NCBI GenBank assembly: GCA_040390025.1
Contig: JAZJZD010000007.1
Location: 1 to 64,000 of the forward strand
Length of the DNA: 64,000 nt
From: JAVHYG01 sp040390025
Lineage (GTDB): Bacteria > Pseudomonadota > Gammaproteobacteria > Diplorickettsiales > Diplorickettsiaceae
Reading direction: 5' to 3'
The position numbers and the translations under genes are program-made. The notes under the pieces are model-generated. The model made no database searches. It worked only from the letters and a program-made list of their open reading frames with translations, and was not told the origin of the DNA. Shown here one piece after another: positions 16,080 to 24,673 of the stretch (position 1 is its first letter; each line of letters opens with the position of its first letter).

Positions 16080-17624
16080 TTAGAGGTTGTCTTCAATTGA
16101 AGACAACTTCTTATTCAGTGGAATGTTTAATACTAGGACTAACGCTATTAACGCGAAGCCAGCTGCGATATACATGGTAAAACTAAATGCATAAGTATAA
16201 GCGGAAAGCGCAGCAGTTTTAATCAATGCGGCTGCGTCACTCGATAGATGACTGATGACCTGCATAGCTGAAGTTGATTTTACTAATAAACCATCGATTT
16301 GATTTTCTTTTATGCCCGATATTGAAGCGGGTGCGTGCTTGAGAAAAGAGGAAAGATGCAATTTATTTAAACTAGCTAAAAAGCCAGCTAAAACAGCTAA
16401 GCCAATTGAGACGCCAAATTGTCTTGCACAATTGAGTATAGCACTGGCAATACCACGCTGTTGGGCGGTCACAGTATTCATAACTGTAGCCATTGATCCA
16501 GCAAGCATTAACGGCATTCCTATACCATAAGTCAGCAAACCAGGAAATAACCATATATAGCGTTGGTAATGACTAAAAGTGCCTATCCAAATAAGGCTTA
16601 ATATAACCATCAAACATCCGCTAAACATAGGCAACATTGGGCCGTATTTATCGCGTAAATGTCCACCGATAGGGGCCATGAAAATGATAGGAACCATTGA
16701 AGGCAAAAGGAATAAGCCGGCTTTTAAAGGCGAGTATTGCAAGACATTTTGTAGAAAAATAGCCCAAAAGACAAATACGACACCAACTGCTTGGATGATA
16801 ATCATTACTGTGGTGATAGTAGAAAAAATGGAATTTTTAAATAATTTGAGTTCTACAAGGGGATGTGAAAAACGACGCTCCCAAAAAACAAAGCCGATAA
16901 AAGTAAGCGCACTTAAGGAAAATAAAATAAGGATGGTCGGTGATGTCCATCCCCAGTTAGGTGCTTCCATAAAACTAAGTACAAAACCACTGATAAATCC
17001 AATAGAAAGGAAAAGACCTAAGTAATCAATAGTGAACTTTTCTGTAGGTTTCCAAGTTGGAACAGCAGTAGCAGCTAAAAAAATACTGGCGATAGCAATG
17101 GGAAAATTGATCCAAAAAACAGAGCGCCAACCGAACCATTCGGTTAAAGCACCGCCTAATAAGGGACCAATAGCCAAAAAGATAGCGGCTAATCCTACAT
17201 AAATACCCATTGCTTTGCCCCGTTCTTTTTCCGGAAAAGCATCTACCACGAGGGCATTAGTTGAAGGCATCATAAAAGCACCACCTGCCCCTTGCATTGC
17301 TCGCGCTACTAACAACCAGGCGCCGGATTGGGCAAGCGCACATAAGATAGATGCACTGATAAAAAGGCTAATACCCCAGAGAAAGGCCCGTTTATGGCCT
17401 AAACTATCACCGACTTTACCACCCAGTAATATCAATGTACTCAAGGCTAATAGATAGGCATTGATTACCCATTGTAGCAAGCTATTACTCAGATTAAGGT
17501 TGCGCTGTATCGCAGGGAGTGCCACAGCAAGTGCGGTTTGGTCAATAAATACCAGCGCTAATGCACTCGACATGGATAGCAAGGTTAACCATTTACGGCT
17601 TTTATCATTGAGATTAAACATCAT
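16080..17624 (-). CDS. MFS drug exporter, DHA2 (EmrB/QacA) family
   Basis: A 514-residue inner-membrane protein with about 14 hydrophobic segments. It has the DHA2 antiporter signatures: FIDQTALAVALPAIQRNL in helix 1, GGKVGDSLGHKRAFL (motif A) and ARAMQGAGGAFMMPS (motif B/C region). It likely exports toxic compounds by proton exchange. There is no neighbouring EmrA-type adaptor or TetR regulator. The last codons form a perfect 22-bp palindrome (16086-16107), which may act at the RNA level where the gene converges with cysS. Confidence 0.88.
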   Translation of the reverse strand: MMFNLNDKSRKWLTLLSMSSALALVFIDQTALAVALPAIQRNLNLSNSLLQWVINAYLLALSTLILLGGKVGDSLGHKRAFLWGISLFISASILCALAQSGAWLLVARAMQGAGGAFMMPSTNALVVDAFPEKERGKAMGIYVGLAAIFLAIGPLLGGALTEWFGWRSVFWINFPIAIASIFLAATAVPTWKPTEKFTIDYLGLFLSIGFISGFVLSFMEAPNWGWTSPTILILFSLSALTFIGFVFWERRFSHPLVELKLFKNSIFSTITTVMIIIQAVGVVFVFWAIFLQNVLQYSPLKAGLFLLPSMVPIIFMAPIGGHLRDKYGPMLPMFSGCLMVILSLIWIGTFSHYQRYIWLFPGLLTYGIGMPLMLAGSMATVMNTVTAQQRGIASAILNCARQFGVSIGLAVLAGFLASLNKLHLSSFLKHAPASISGIKENQIDGLLVKSTSAMQVISHLSSDAAALIKTAALSAYTYAFSFTMYIAAGFALIALVLVLNIPLNKKLSSIEDNL

Positions 17625-17720
17625 CTTACTTCTTTAGGTCTTAAAATAGACTATATTTTAATTAAGAGTAACGCCTTATTTATAAGAGCAACCCCTTTAA
17701 ATAGGTGGAAGGAGCAGTTT

Positions 17721-18548
17721 ATGCGTATACTCATTCGGTTTACAATATTGTTTGCATTACTTCTTGTTTTTTTAATCATGAATGGGGATAGCTTTGCCGC
17801 ACGAGGCTGGTTGCTCCAAACATTATGTGACGATCCACGTCTTTATTGCATTGTTGTACGCAAAGGAGAAACATGGGATAGCTTGTTTCCCGATCCAGGA
17901 CGGCGCGATCTCGTGATGCGAATTAACCGCATGAACACACGAATATGGCCTGGAATGAGAATTGCAATACCAAGAGATCCTTACAGCGCGGATAGTATGC
18001 AGTATACACCATTTTCACCTTATAGAGTTCCTAGCGGAAGAAAAATGATTGTGTATTCACCTGCTTTAAATGCGTGGGCAGCTTATGGACCCGCAGGAAA
18101 TATTATTCGCTGGGGACCTGGTTCAGGCGGGCAAGATTGGTGTCCTGATATAGGACGACCCTGTCATACGCCCAGTGGTAATTTTCACGTTTATGAAAAA
18201 CGAGGATTCGGCTGTGCTTCAACAAAATTTCCAAAACCAGATGGTGGTGCGCCCATGCCTTATTGTATGTTTTTTAAGGGTGGTTTTGCGATGCACGGTT
18301 CCCGTGGTGTTCCTGGATACAACGCCAGCCATGGTTGCGTGCGAATATTTGTCGATGACGCAGAGTGGCTTAATAAAGATTTTGCAAACATGGGTACGCA
18401 GGTTATTATTTTACCTTATCCGTTTCATCGTTCAGCGCCACAGGCTCAACTTGATGAAGAAGACGACGATGATAGTGATGATGGAGAAGATATTGCTTTG
18501 GACTTAGATCCTGTATCTGTTGATTTAGACCCCGTAAAAATAAGTTAG
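17721..18548 (+). CDS. Periplasmic L,D-transpeptidase (YkuD domain) with LysM-like region, EnhA-like
   Basis: Likely makes 3-3 peptidoglycan cross-links or attaches proteins to the wall. An N-terminal signal anchor spans residues 5-27. A LysM-like segment (43-84: VVRKGETWDSLFPD to WPGMRIAIP) precedes the catalytic YkuD domain, with His192, His204 and Cys206 in MHGSRGVPGYNASHGCVRIF. The C-terminus is strongly acidic (DEEDDDDSDDGEDIALDLD). Similar proteins in Legionella are called EnhA. An AAGGAG ribosome-binding site precedes the ATG. dedA follows 29 bases downstream. Confidence 0.88.
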   Translation: MRILIRFTILFALLLVFLIMNGDSFAARGWLLQTLCDDPRLYCIVVRKGETWDSLFPDPGRRDLVMRINRMNTRIWPGMRIAIPRDPYSADSMQYTPFSPYRVPSGRKMIVYSPALNAWAAYGPAGNIIRWGPGSGGQDWCPDIGRPCHTPSGNFHVYEKRGFGCASTKFPKPDGGAPMPYCMFFKGGFAMHGSRGVPGYNASHGCVRIFVDDAEWLNKDFANMGTQVIILPYPFHRSAPQAQLDEEDDDDSDDGEDIALDLDPVSVDLDPVKIS

Positions 18549-18577
18549 GATGTACTTAAAAAAACATATCGGTTAAT

Positions 18578-19153
18578 TTGAATAAAAAGGTGAATAATAC
18601 ATTGCAATCTTTATTTAATGAATTTTTACCTTGGCTTAACCATTATGGGAGTGTTGCCATTTTTTTATGGTTAGCACTGGGTATTATCGCCTTACCTGTG
18701 CCCGAAGAGTCTTTACTCTTATTTATTGGGTTTTTAATGGCAAAGGAAAAATTACCTATCGTTTCAACGATCATTGCTGCCTATGCTGGAACTTGTTGTG
18801 GCATAACAGGCAGTTATGGGTTAGGACGTGCAACAGGCCATTATCTCAATCGTGGCTGGGGTCGTTATATTGGCTTAACGGAAAAACGATTTAAAGCCGC
18901 ACATAATTGGTTTGAACGGGTAGGTAAATGGGCATTATTCATGGGTTATTTTATTCCAGGCGTTCGCCATTTAACAGGTTATGTAGCCGGAACCTTAAAA
19001 CTTTGCTATCGACATTTTGCCTTGTATGCGTACTCGGGAGGGTTTGTCTGGTCCAGTTTATTTATGGCTTTAGGGTATTTTTTCTATAATCATTGGCAAT
19101 CGGCTATTAATTCTTTACAGGCACATTACCCCTCACTCTTAAAGTTTTTTTAA
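18578..19153 (+). CDS. DedA/SNARE-associated family membrane protein
   Basis: A 191-residue inner-membrane protein of the DedA (PF09335) family, which includes undecaprenyl-phosphate and phospholipid flippases. Signatures seen: ALPVPEESLLLFIGFLMA, YAGTCCGITGSYGLGRATG, and FIPGVRHLTGYVAGTLKL (the conserved RhxxG region). No ATG is available: TTG at 18578 or GTG at 18590. Proximity to the transpeptidase suggests shared envelope function. Its stop codon directly abuts repeat copy B. Confidence 0.85.
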   Translation: MNKKVNNTLQSLFNEFLPWLNHYGSVAIFLWLALGIIALPVPEESLLLFIGFLMAKEKLPIVSTIIAAYAGTCCGITGSYGLGRATGHYLNRGWGRYIGLTEKRFKAAHNWFERVGKWALFMGYFIPGVRHLTGYVAGTLKLCYRHFALYAYSGGFVWSSLFMALGYFFYNHWQSAINSLQAHYPSLLKFF

Positions 19154-19262
19154 CATACCGCTCGTACTTGAGCTTTCGGCTGTGTTTCCGCGCAACGCGC
19201 AACCCTTATGTATCTTACTCGTCCTTGCGGCACTTACCGAAAACTTAATTGCTGTGAGTATA
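19154..19262 (+). repeat. Dispersed MITE-like repeat, copy B (divergent, internally deleted)
   Basis: CATACCGCTCGTACTTGAGC through GGCTGTGTTTCCGC and ends GCTGTGAGTATA. It has about 17 fewer bases than copies A, C and D, missing part of the centre. It begins at the dedA stop and its right end encodes the last codons (YTHSN) and stop of the convergent HAD gene. Confidence 0.75.
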
Positions 19263-21350
19263 GCGTAAAAATTTCCGAATTTTATTCTTGATACCGGGAA
19301 AGTAATTAAAACCGTAGTATCCTAAATTATAAATTGCTAATAAAAAAGGAATAGGCGCGGCGGCAATCGTGCCATAACGCCAAGGAGAATTTCTTATCTT
19401 GTTTAGGAGTGTTATAGGTTTAAAAATATCTGAAAATTTTATGGATGTTATGAGACTATTTTCTAAATTTGACCAATTATTATTAAATTTGAAGCCCTGA
19501 ATTTTTTTCAGATTGATATTCTTTGGTTTGAAAATGAACTGAAGGAATTGCTGAGTTGAGTAATTTTTAAGTTTCTCGATAGGAATCGAAGCAATGTTAA
19601 AAAGTTGGCTGAATTCTTTTACATCGTAGTGTAGATTATCTGCGATATTTTTTTGGAAGTAGGTGTTATAACTATTTTTTTTAATGTTATTTTCTAACAG
19701 GGGAGTTATAGTCCCATCCGGGTTTGATTGATATCCAATAGTAGTGCCGATGGCATCATAACCACATATACTTTCTATAAAGGGTACTGCGGCGCTAAAT
19801 TTTCCGATTTTATAATCATCTTGGTAGGATATGATATAACCAGGAAAAAAGGTAGATCGATCCCAGGCAAGTGCATTTTTATCACAGATTGAACTATTTG
19901 TTCCAAAATAATAGCCAAAAAATTCAGTAGAAGGATACTCTGGTAAAAAATGACTGATATTTTTTTGTATCGTGCCTCCCCAGCCTAAATCAACCAGTCC
20001 AATCTTTTCTTTAGACAATACTCCTTGTTCCGAGAGATATTGTTTTATTAAGCCTCTCTTGTTCTTTAAAAGCTGCTCAAATTCTTTTCCAAATGAGGTG
20101 TAAGTCAATAGAGTGATTAAGTTATCCTTACCAACATGATAGAAGTAGGGTTCGACTTTTTTTAAAGCATCTTCTGAGAAATGCTTTGTCGAAAGTCCAT
20201 AGGTTTTCAGAAGGCTATTAATGCTTAGAGAGCCTGCGACTTGTAAAGTCTCGATGAGTGTATCTATATTTTTTATGCCTGTGTAAATAGCACAGCTACT
20301 TGATAATCTACTAATATAAAGGACTTCAAGTTTAAATGTGTCTTTTTCACTCTGGAATAGTAATACATTATCTAAAATTTCATTAAATATTTTTTTTAGT
20401 AATATGCCTTCTCGAGCGAAAAAAAATATTTTTCTTACCCCCCTTGAATACATATCTAGCAGAGCTTGATAGGCAAATAAAGCAAGGACGGGTGAGATAA
20501 GGCGACTAATTTCCTGATAATCATCTTTTTTATAATCTTTCAGACTGATAAAGTTATTTATAAGTTTTTTATTGATTGCTTTTTTCGTATAGTTTATTTG
20601 CTCAAGTGATTGGTGTATTTTTTTATAATTTTTTAATATTTCTCTATTATGGTAATAAAGTGCTTTTATACCAAGTTTTCTTGGAGATAAATAATCTGAT
20701 ATGAAATTATCACCGACGTGCAAAATTTTTTTTGGTGATAAATTTAGATCTTGCAAAATAAATTGGAACAACCGACCAGAACCTTTTGTTATTTTTTTTG
20801 TAGCTGAAACATAAAATTTATCAATATAGCTTAAAATACCCAAATTATTGGCAATTTGCTTAATATGTTCTTCCAATAAGTACATGTCTGAGCAGAGTAT
20901 AATTTTTTTCCCCTTATTTCTTAACGCCTGCATTGTTTTTTTTACCGCACTGTTAAGGTAGAGGTGATTTATTTCATTCATTACTTCATAATCAATAATT
21001 TTTAAAATTAAACTATTTATTTTTTTTTCAGTTATATTCAATAGCGTCTGTTCAATTATAGAAAATATATCGGCTTCTCGGTCTTTTCCTTCTTTATGAA
21101 AATTATTATCACGTATCTTTTTTTCTTCTCTACTTCTTATTTCATTAAATTTTTCTGCACTTATGTAATAGCCTAATTGTTTAAGTTGTATAGATGCATA
21201 TTCTGCAGTTTTCAACTTAACTCTATCAGGAGGTGCTACAGTTCTATGAACTAGGGTGTCAAAAAAATCAAAGGAAATAACTTCGCTTTCAGCGCAATGT
21301 AATAAAATTTTATTAAGTGAAGTTATTTTATTTTGTTTTGAATTTATAAT
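19245..21350 (-). CDS. HAD-type hydrolase of COG5610 type, surface-polysaccharide associated; start unclear
   Basis: An N-terminal HAD phosphatase-like domain: motif I FDFFDTLVHR at about 21272-21240, motif II-like IILCSDMYL, and motif IV KILHVGDNFISDYLSPRKLG. This is followed by the COG5610 C-terminal region (KIFFFAREGILL, EVLYISRLSSSC, GLVDLGWGGTIQKNI). Such proteins usually sit in glycan clusters. The first TTG (21215) would delete motif I, and the frame is open without ATG, GTG or TTG back to a TAA at 21362-21360. The gene must therefore use a rare ATT (21350) or be entered by slippage in the A12 run shared with the upstream methyltransferase. The last five residues come from repeat copy B. 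Confidence 0.8.
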   Translation of the reverse strand: MINSKQNKITSLNKILLHCAESEVISFDFFDTLVHRTVAPPDRVKLKTAEYASIQLKQLGYYISAEKFNEIRSREEKKIRDNNFHKEGKDREADIFSIIEQTLLNITEKKINSLILKIIDYEVMNEINHLYLNSAVKKTMQALRNKGKKIILCSDMYLLEEHIKQIANNLGILSYIDKFYVSATKKITKGSGRLFQFILQDLNLSPKKILHVGDNFISDYLSPRKLGIKALYYHNREILKNYKKIHQSLEQINYTKKAINKKLINNFISLKDYKKDDYQEISRLISPVLALFAYQALLDMYSRGVRKIFFFAREGILLKKIFNEILDNVLLFQSEKDTFKLEVLYISRLSSSCAIYTGIKNIDTLIETLQVAGSLSINSLLKTYGLSTKHFSEDALKKVEPYFYHVGKDNLITLLTYTSFGKEFEQLLKNKRGLIKQYLSEQGVLSKEKIGLVDLGWGGTIQKNISHFLPEYPSTEFFGYYFGTNSSICDKNALAWDRSTFFPGYIISYQDDYKIGKFSAAVPFIESICGYDAIGTTIGYQSNPDGTITPLLENNIKKNSYNTYFQKNIADNLHYDVKEFSQLFNIASIPIEKLKNYSTQQFLQFIFKPKNINLKKIQGFKFNNNWSNLENSLITSIKFSDIFKPITLLNKIRNSPWRYGTIAAAPIPFLLAIYNLGYYGFNYFPGIKNKIRKFLRYTHSN

Positions 21351-22306
21351 TTTTTTTTTTTAAGAATATAGCTGTAAGTTTTTTTTAAAAAAAGAGTAAA
21401 CAAGAAGCCGAACATATACACTTGAGAGCTTGATTTTATTGATTCTATTTCTTTTATTTTAGCGTTTTTCATCTCTTGCTCAGTTATTAGGTTAAAATAA
21501 AGTTTAATTCGATTAGTTTCTATATGTTGAAATAGATTTTTATTAGCAAGTAAACGATAGATATTTTTCTTTAATAGAAATTTTTGTATCGACGGATTAA
21601 TTAATTTTTTAGAATATAATATACCTAGGCCATAAAATAAGGGAATAGTGAAATAATGTAAATCAAGTTCTTTTTTATAGTTCGCTAAAAAATATTTTAT
21701 AGCGGCAGATACACCGTTTTTCTGGTTTCCGCTTTCGATTGCCCAGGAAAACTCTCCACATGATTTATAGCCATAATCACAAACTTCAAAATTTGAATTT
21801 AAAGATTTTGTACTGGTAAGCGGGTGTAAGAAATTTGGCGGTATGTTACTAGGATTATAATATGCATCTCTATTTCCGCAGGGCGGCAGTACATCGTGTA
21901 AAAAACAGATAGATTGCTTAGGGTTTTTCTTTGAGAAAATGGATTGTAATTCATGATAAACGGTATAGTAATTATGGTCGCCATCAATTAGAAATAGATC
22001 GTGGTCTGCTGCTGGGCGATTTAGATAAGTGAGTGAGTTCTCTTTAAAAAGTTTACTTTCGCCTCGAAATTCTGGTATTGAGTCTATTGCGGGATCTATG
22101 CCAGTATAATTAAAATTCTTAACATGTGATAAAGAAGCAAGCCATGTTGTTAAATGAGATTTTTCAATGCCTATTTCGCATATCGATTGAATAGTTGAAT
22201 GTAAAATAAGTGGTTTAAGAATGTCTTTAAAGTTAAGTAATGAATATAAATTTAATGAATTATTTTGATATGTTTCATTAAGTAATTGAGTATGGGAGTT
22301 GAGCAC
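21344..22306 (-). CDS. SAM-dependent class I methyltransferase (Methyltransf_24-like) with C-terminal hydrophobic tail
   Basis: A 320-residue protein with GTG start at 22306 and an AAGGA ribosome-binding site. The Rossmann motifs are ICEIGIEKSHLTTWLA (SAM loop), YTGIDPAID (acidic residue after strand 2) and DLFLIDGDHNYYTVYHEL (the IDGDH motif of Methyltransf_24). A hydrophobic segment near the C-terminus (QVYMFGFLFTLFL) precedes KKKKL, encoded by 12 consecutive A. It probably modifies a surface glycan. One extra A would fuse it in frame to the downstream HAD protein. Confidence 0.75.
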   Translation of the reverse strand: MLNSHTQLLNETYQNNSLNLYSLLNFKDILKPLILHSTIQSICEIGIEKSHLTTWLASLSHVKNFNYTGIDPAIDSIPEFRGESKLFKENSLTYLNRPAADHDLFLIDGDHNYYTVYHELQSIFSKKNPKQSICFLHDVLPPCGNRDAYYNPSNIPPNFLHPLTSTKSLNSNFEVCDYGYKSCGEFSWAIESGNQKNGVSAAIKYFLANYKKELDLHYFTIPLFYGLGILYSKKLINPSIQKFLLKKNIYRLLANKNLFQHIETNRIKLYFNLITEQEMKNAKIKEIESIKSSSQVYMFGFLFTLFLKKTYSYILKKKKL

Positions 22307-22467
22307 AGAGTTCCTTTTAGTGAATTGGGTAGAGAAAATATCCTAGGTATTTAAAAGTCTACGTATTAAATATAAAAATATCAAGTCAATTTCTACTAAT
22401 TAACCTATATTTTAGATATGAAAATATGTAAAGGATATTTGCGGTTAGTAATGCACTATTGTTTATA

Positions 22468-22495
22468 GTGACTCTCGGCTTTCGTAGAGAGTCAC
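22468..22495. other. Perfect 9-bp stem-loop downstream of the Cys-rich coiled-coil gene
   Basis: GTGACTCTC (22468-22476) pairs with GAGAGTCAC (22487-22495) around a ten-base loop. No T-run follows on either strand, so an mRNA-stabilising or weak terminator hairpin is possible. Confidence 0.45.
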
Positions 22496-22542
22496 GAAAA
22501 AATATTTTCTAAATACGTGTATTCGTTACAAAGTGAGTGTGG

Positions 22543-23232
22543 TTAATCACAGTCCTGGCAAGGCTGTAATTGACAACATATAAGTTTTCTAATTGTTAGG
22601 CATTCTTGAGGCGGCTGGCAAGGTTGTGGTTGACAGCATACCTGTTTTTTAGTTTCTAGGCATTCCGCCAGTATTCTTAAACGTTCTTCTTGATTTTTTT
22701 TATTTGTATGTTCATTTAATTGTTTTTCAAGACGATCTTTTTGTAATTGCTCATATTCTTTTTCAAATTTTGTTTTGAATAAATTAAATTCTTTTTCTTG
22801 TTTTTCACGTGCTGCATCTAAAGCAGCGATGCTTTCATTCTGTTTTTGTTCATTTGCATCACGCTCTTTTTCAGCTTGACGATCAAGGCGATTTTTTAAT
22901 TCACTGATTGCTTGCTCTTGTTTATTATTATGTTCTTGTTGTATTTGCCGTTGTTCTTGTTGAATCAAATATTGTTTTAGCTCTGCTAGTACTTTATCTT
23001 GTGCTGCATCACGTGCAATTTGCCGCTCTTTTTCCTGTTGAATTTCTCGATCGCGTTGACGATCACGCTCTTCAATAAGTTTCTTTAAATTATTGATTTC
23101 TTGCTTTTGGTATTGATCTGAGTCCGTACCCTTCGTTTTTTCGTTACCTTTTATACCCACTAGATCCCCAAGCGTTCCAATAATACCACCACCGCCGGTG
23201 GTAGTGTCAGCATTTGCAATATTATTTTCCAT
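22543..23232 (-). CDS. Coiled-coil protein with duplicated Cys/Gln/Pro-rich C-terminus, unknown function
   Basis: A 229-residue protein. A Gly-rich N-terminal patch (TTTGGGGIIGTLGDLVGI) leads into a long, highly charged Gln/Glu/Lys/Arg coiled coil (about 38-185). The C-terminal 45 residues hold an imperfect duplication: ECLETKKQVCCQPQPCQ and ECLTIRKLICCQLQPCQ. Eight or more Cys in that tail suggest metal binding or disulfides. No signal peptide. No family recognised. Lies in a low-GC accessory island, and a surface or effector role is only a guess. Confidence 0.6.
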   Translation of the reverse strand: MENNIANADTTTGGGGIIGTLGDLVGIKGNEKTKGTDSDQYQKQEINNLKKLIEERDRQRDREIQQEKERQIARDAAQDKVLAELKQYLIQQEQRQIQQEHNNKQEQAISELKNRLDRQAEKERDANEQKQNESIAALDAAREKQEKEFNLFKTKFEKEYEQLQKDRLEKQLNEHTNKKNQEERLRILAECLETKKQVCCQPQPCQPPQECLTIRKLICCQLQPCQDCD

Positions 23233-23775
23233 AAATTTTCCTAAATTGTTGGCATGAAAATTTAAATATACTAGTATAGGTTTTGAAAAGTAAATAGAGA
23301 TACTCTATTCTGATTGATTAACAGGTTAATATGGAAGTAATTAAATTACTTAGCCACGAACTAGCTATAAAACTAGGTGCTAGATTTAAATCGATATATT
23401 TTTAATTTGAAAATATAGAAAAATTCTTTACTTCTAATGAGAATTAATCTATACAAAATAAAGGAATTGATATGAGTGGAAAAGAAATTCTAATTTTCTG
23501 TTTCCACAAAGCGTTATAATAGAGAAAAATATAGTTTATGGATCATAATCGAAAGTAGAATTAATATTGAGCATAGTTGTATCTTAGAAATGGATAGTCC
23601 TTAAAGAAATATCAAAAAAATATACAGCAATGATCCTGAATGAGCTTTGTTAGTTTTACCAATATTCACATTATTTATCTTTTTTGTAGGGATGAAGCAT
23701 AGTCCATTTATACTTAAATCGAGTGGCTCATCGCCATTTACGATCGCGGGTAAAGAATTATAAAATAAATTATAT
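23233..23775. other. 543-base AT-rich intergenic stretch with no supportable gene
   Basis: Only very short ORFs (under 25 codons) were seen on reading it, for example after ATGs at 23331 and 23692. No tRNA-like structure, riboswitch or repeat was recognised. It separates the coiled-coil gene promoter from the 3' end of a broken gene, so it may be decayed coding DNA. Confidence 0.4.
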
Positions 23776-24409
23776 TTATTTTTTTGGAATAGATTTTTTT
23801 TGTGGTTTATCGTTTTTTTTTAAAAGGCTCATTATTCTAGAAAAGCCATAGTAGTTAGCTATTGAGAAAAATTCATAACTATAGCTATAGCAATAACTGT
23901 CAATAAGCATTTCAGCTTGTAATAATTTTTCTACTTTAGGAAAAATATAATCTTCAAATATTTTATAGAGCTTCAATAGGACATCAATAGAAGCCGTTGT
24001 TACACGTAATTCTTCAATTTGCTCAGAAACTCTGTTAGGTGTTATGAATAACCTATGCCATAGATTATAATAATTCAGAAATTTTTTTATTAATGTTAGT
24101 TTTTTTATTATTTAAAAAATTGAAGTAGAAATAGGCTAGAAAGATGTTGAGTTTAATAGCTGTAGCTTTAATTTTTTTTATTATGACTTTTCCTATGCTA
24201 TAGCTTTTAGTATCTGCTTGGTATGGCTTTTTACTTTTTTCCTCAATATCTTTTATTCTTCTATTAAGAAGAAAAGTGCTTTGACTAATTATATCTAATT
24301 TTTTATTGATACGTGCAAGTTTATTGTCAAGTTGACGTAATTTTTCATCTTTAGTTTTATTTTTTTTAAATTTAATTTCATTATTAAGTTTAATGCTTTC
24401 TTTATCCAT
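23776..24409 (-). pseudogene. Frameshifted orphan gene (two frames joined at A7 runs)
   Basis: The 5' part (24409-24065) encodes 114 residues with a helical N-terminus (LRQLDNKLARINKKLDII) and ends NNKKTNINKKISELL. The 3' part in another frame is open from about 24116 to 23776 and reads LTLIKKFLNYYNLWHRLFIT, then PNRVSEQIEELRVTTASIDV, before the first canonical start (TTG at 23976). The overlap contains two A7 tracts (24106-24100 and 24088-24082 on the coding strand). Removing one A from either gives a single frame of about 210 residues. This may be a mutation, slippage or sequencing error. Function unknown. Confidence 0.55.
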
Positions 24410-24538
24410 GAAATTTTTATCTTTAAAAATACCGCCGTGTTACTTTTAATTTTACCAGATTATTTATAAAAATAATTTACAAGATATAGTAGGGTTTAGG
24501 AAAGTGATTAGTTAGCGCTTGTTCTTCCATTGCATGAC

Positions 24539-24633
24539 GATGGCTCAAAAACGCCGTTTTTCTGTGTTGCGTTATTCGCATAATGCTTAAGTATGCTTCG
24601 TTAGGCTACTCAACAACGTTTTTTGTCTCATCC
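24539..24633. repeat. MITE-like element with ~16-bp imperfect terminal inverted repeats
   Basis: The left end GATGGCTCAAAAACG is the near-inverse of the right end CGTTTTTTGTCTCATC. The interior carries CCGTTTTTCTGTGTTGCG. A sequence matching the right end (ACGATTTTTGTCTCATCC) recurs at 58372-58389, suggesting a second dispersed family. No coding content. Confidence 0.45.
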
Positions 24634-24673
24634 ACCCGCTTATAGTTTTTTTAATATTTAAAATAGCGGCTGT

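Noticed and set aside
16086..16107. Perfect 22-bp palindrome as a terminator
   Set aside because: It lies within the last codons and stop of the MFS gene and has no loop or T-run, so it is not called as a terminator feature.
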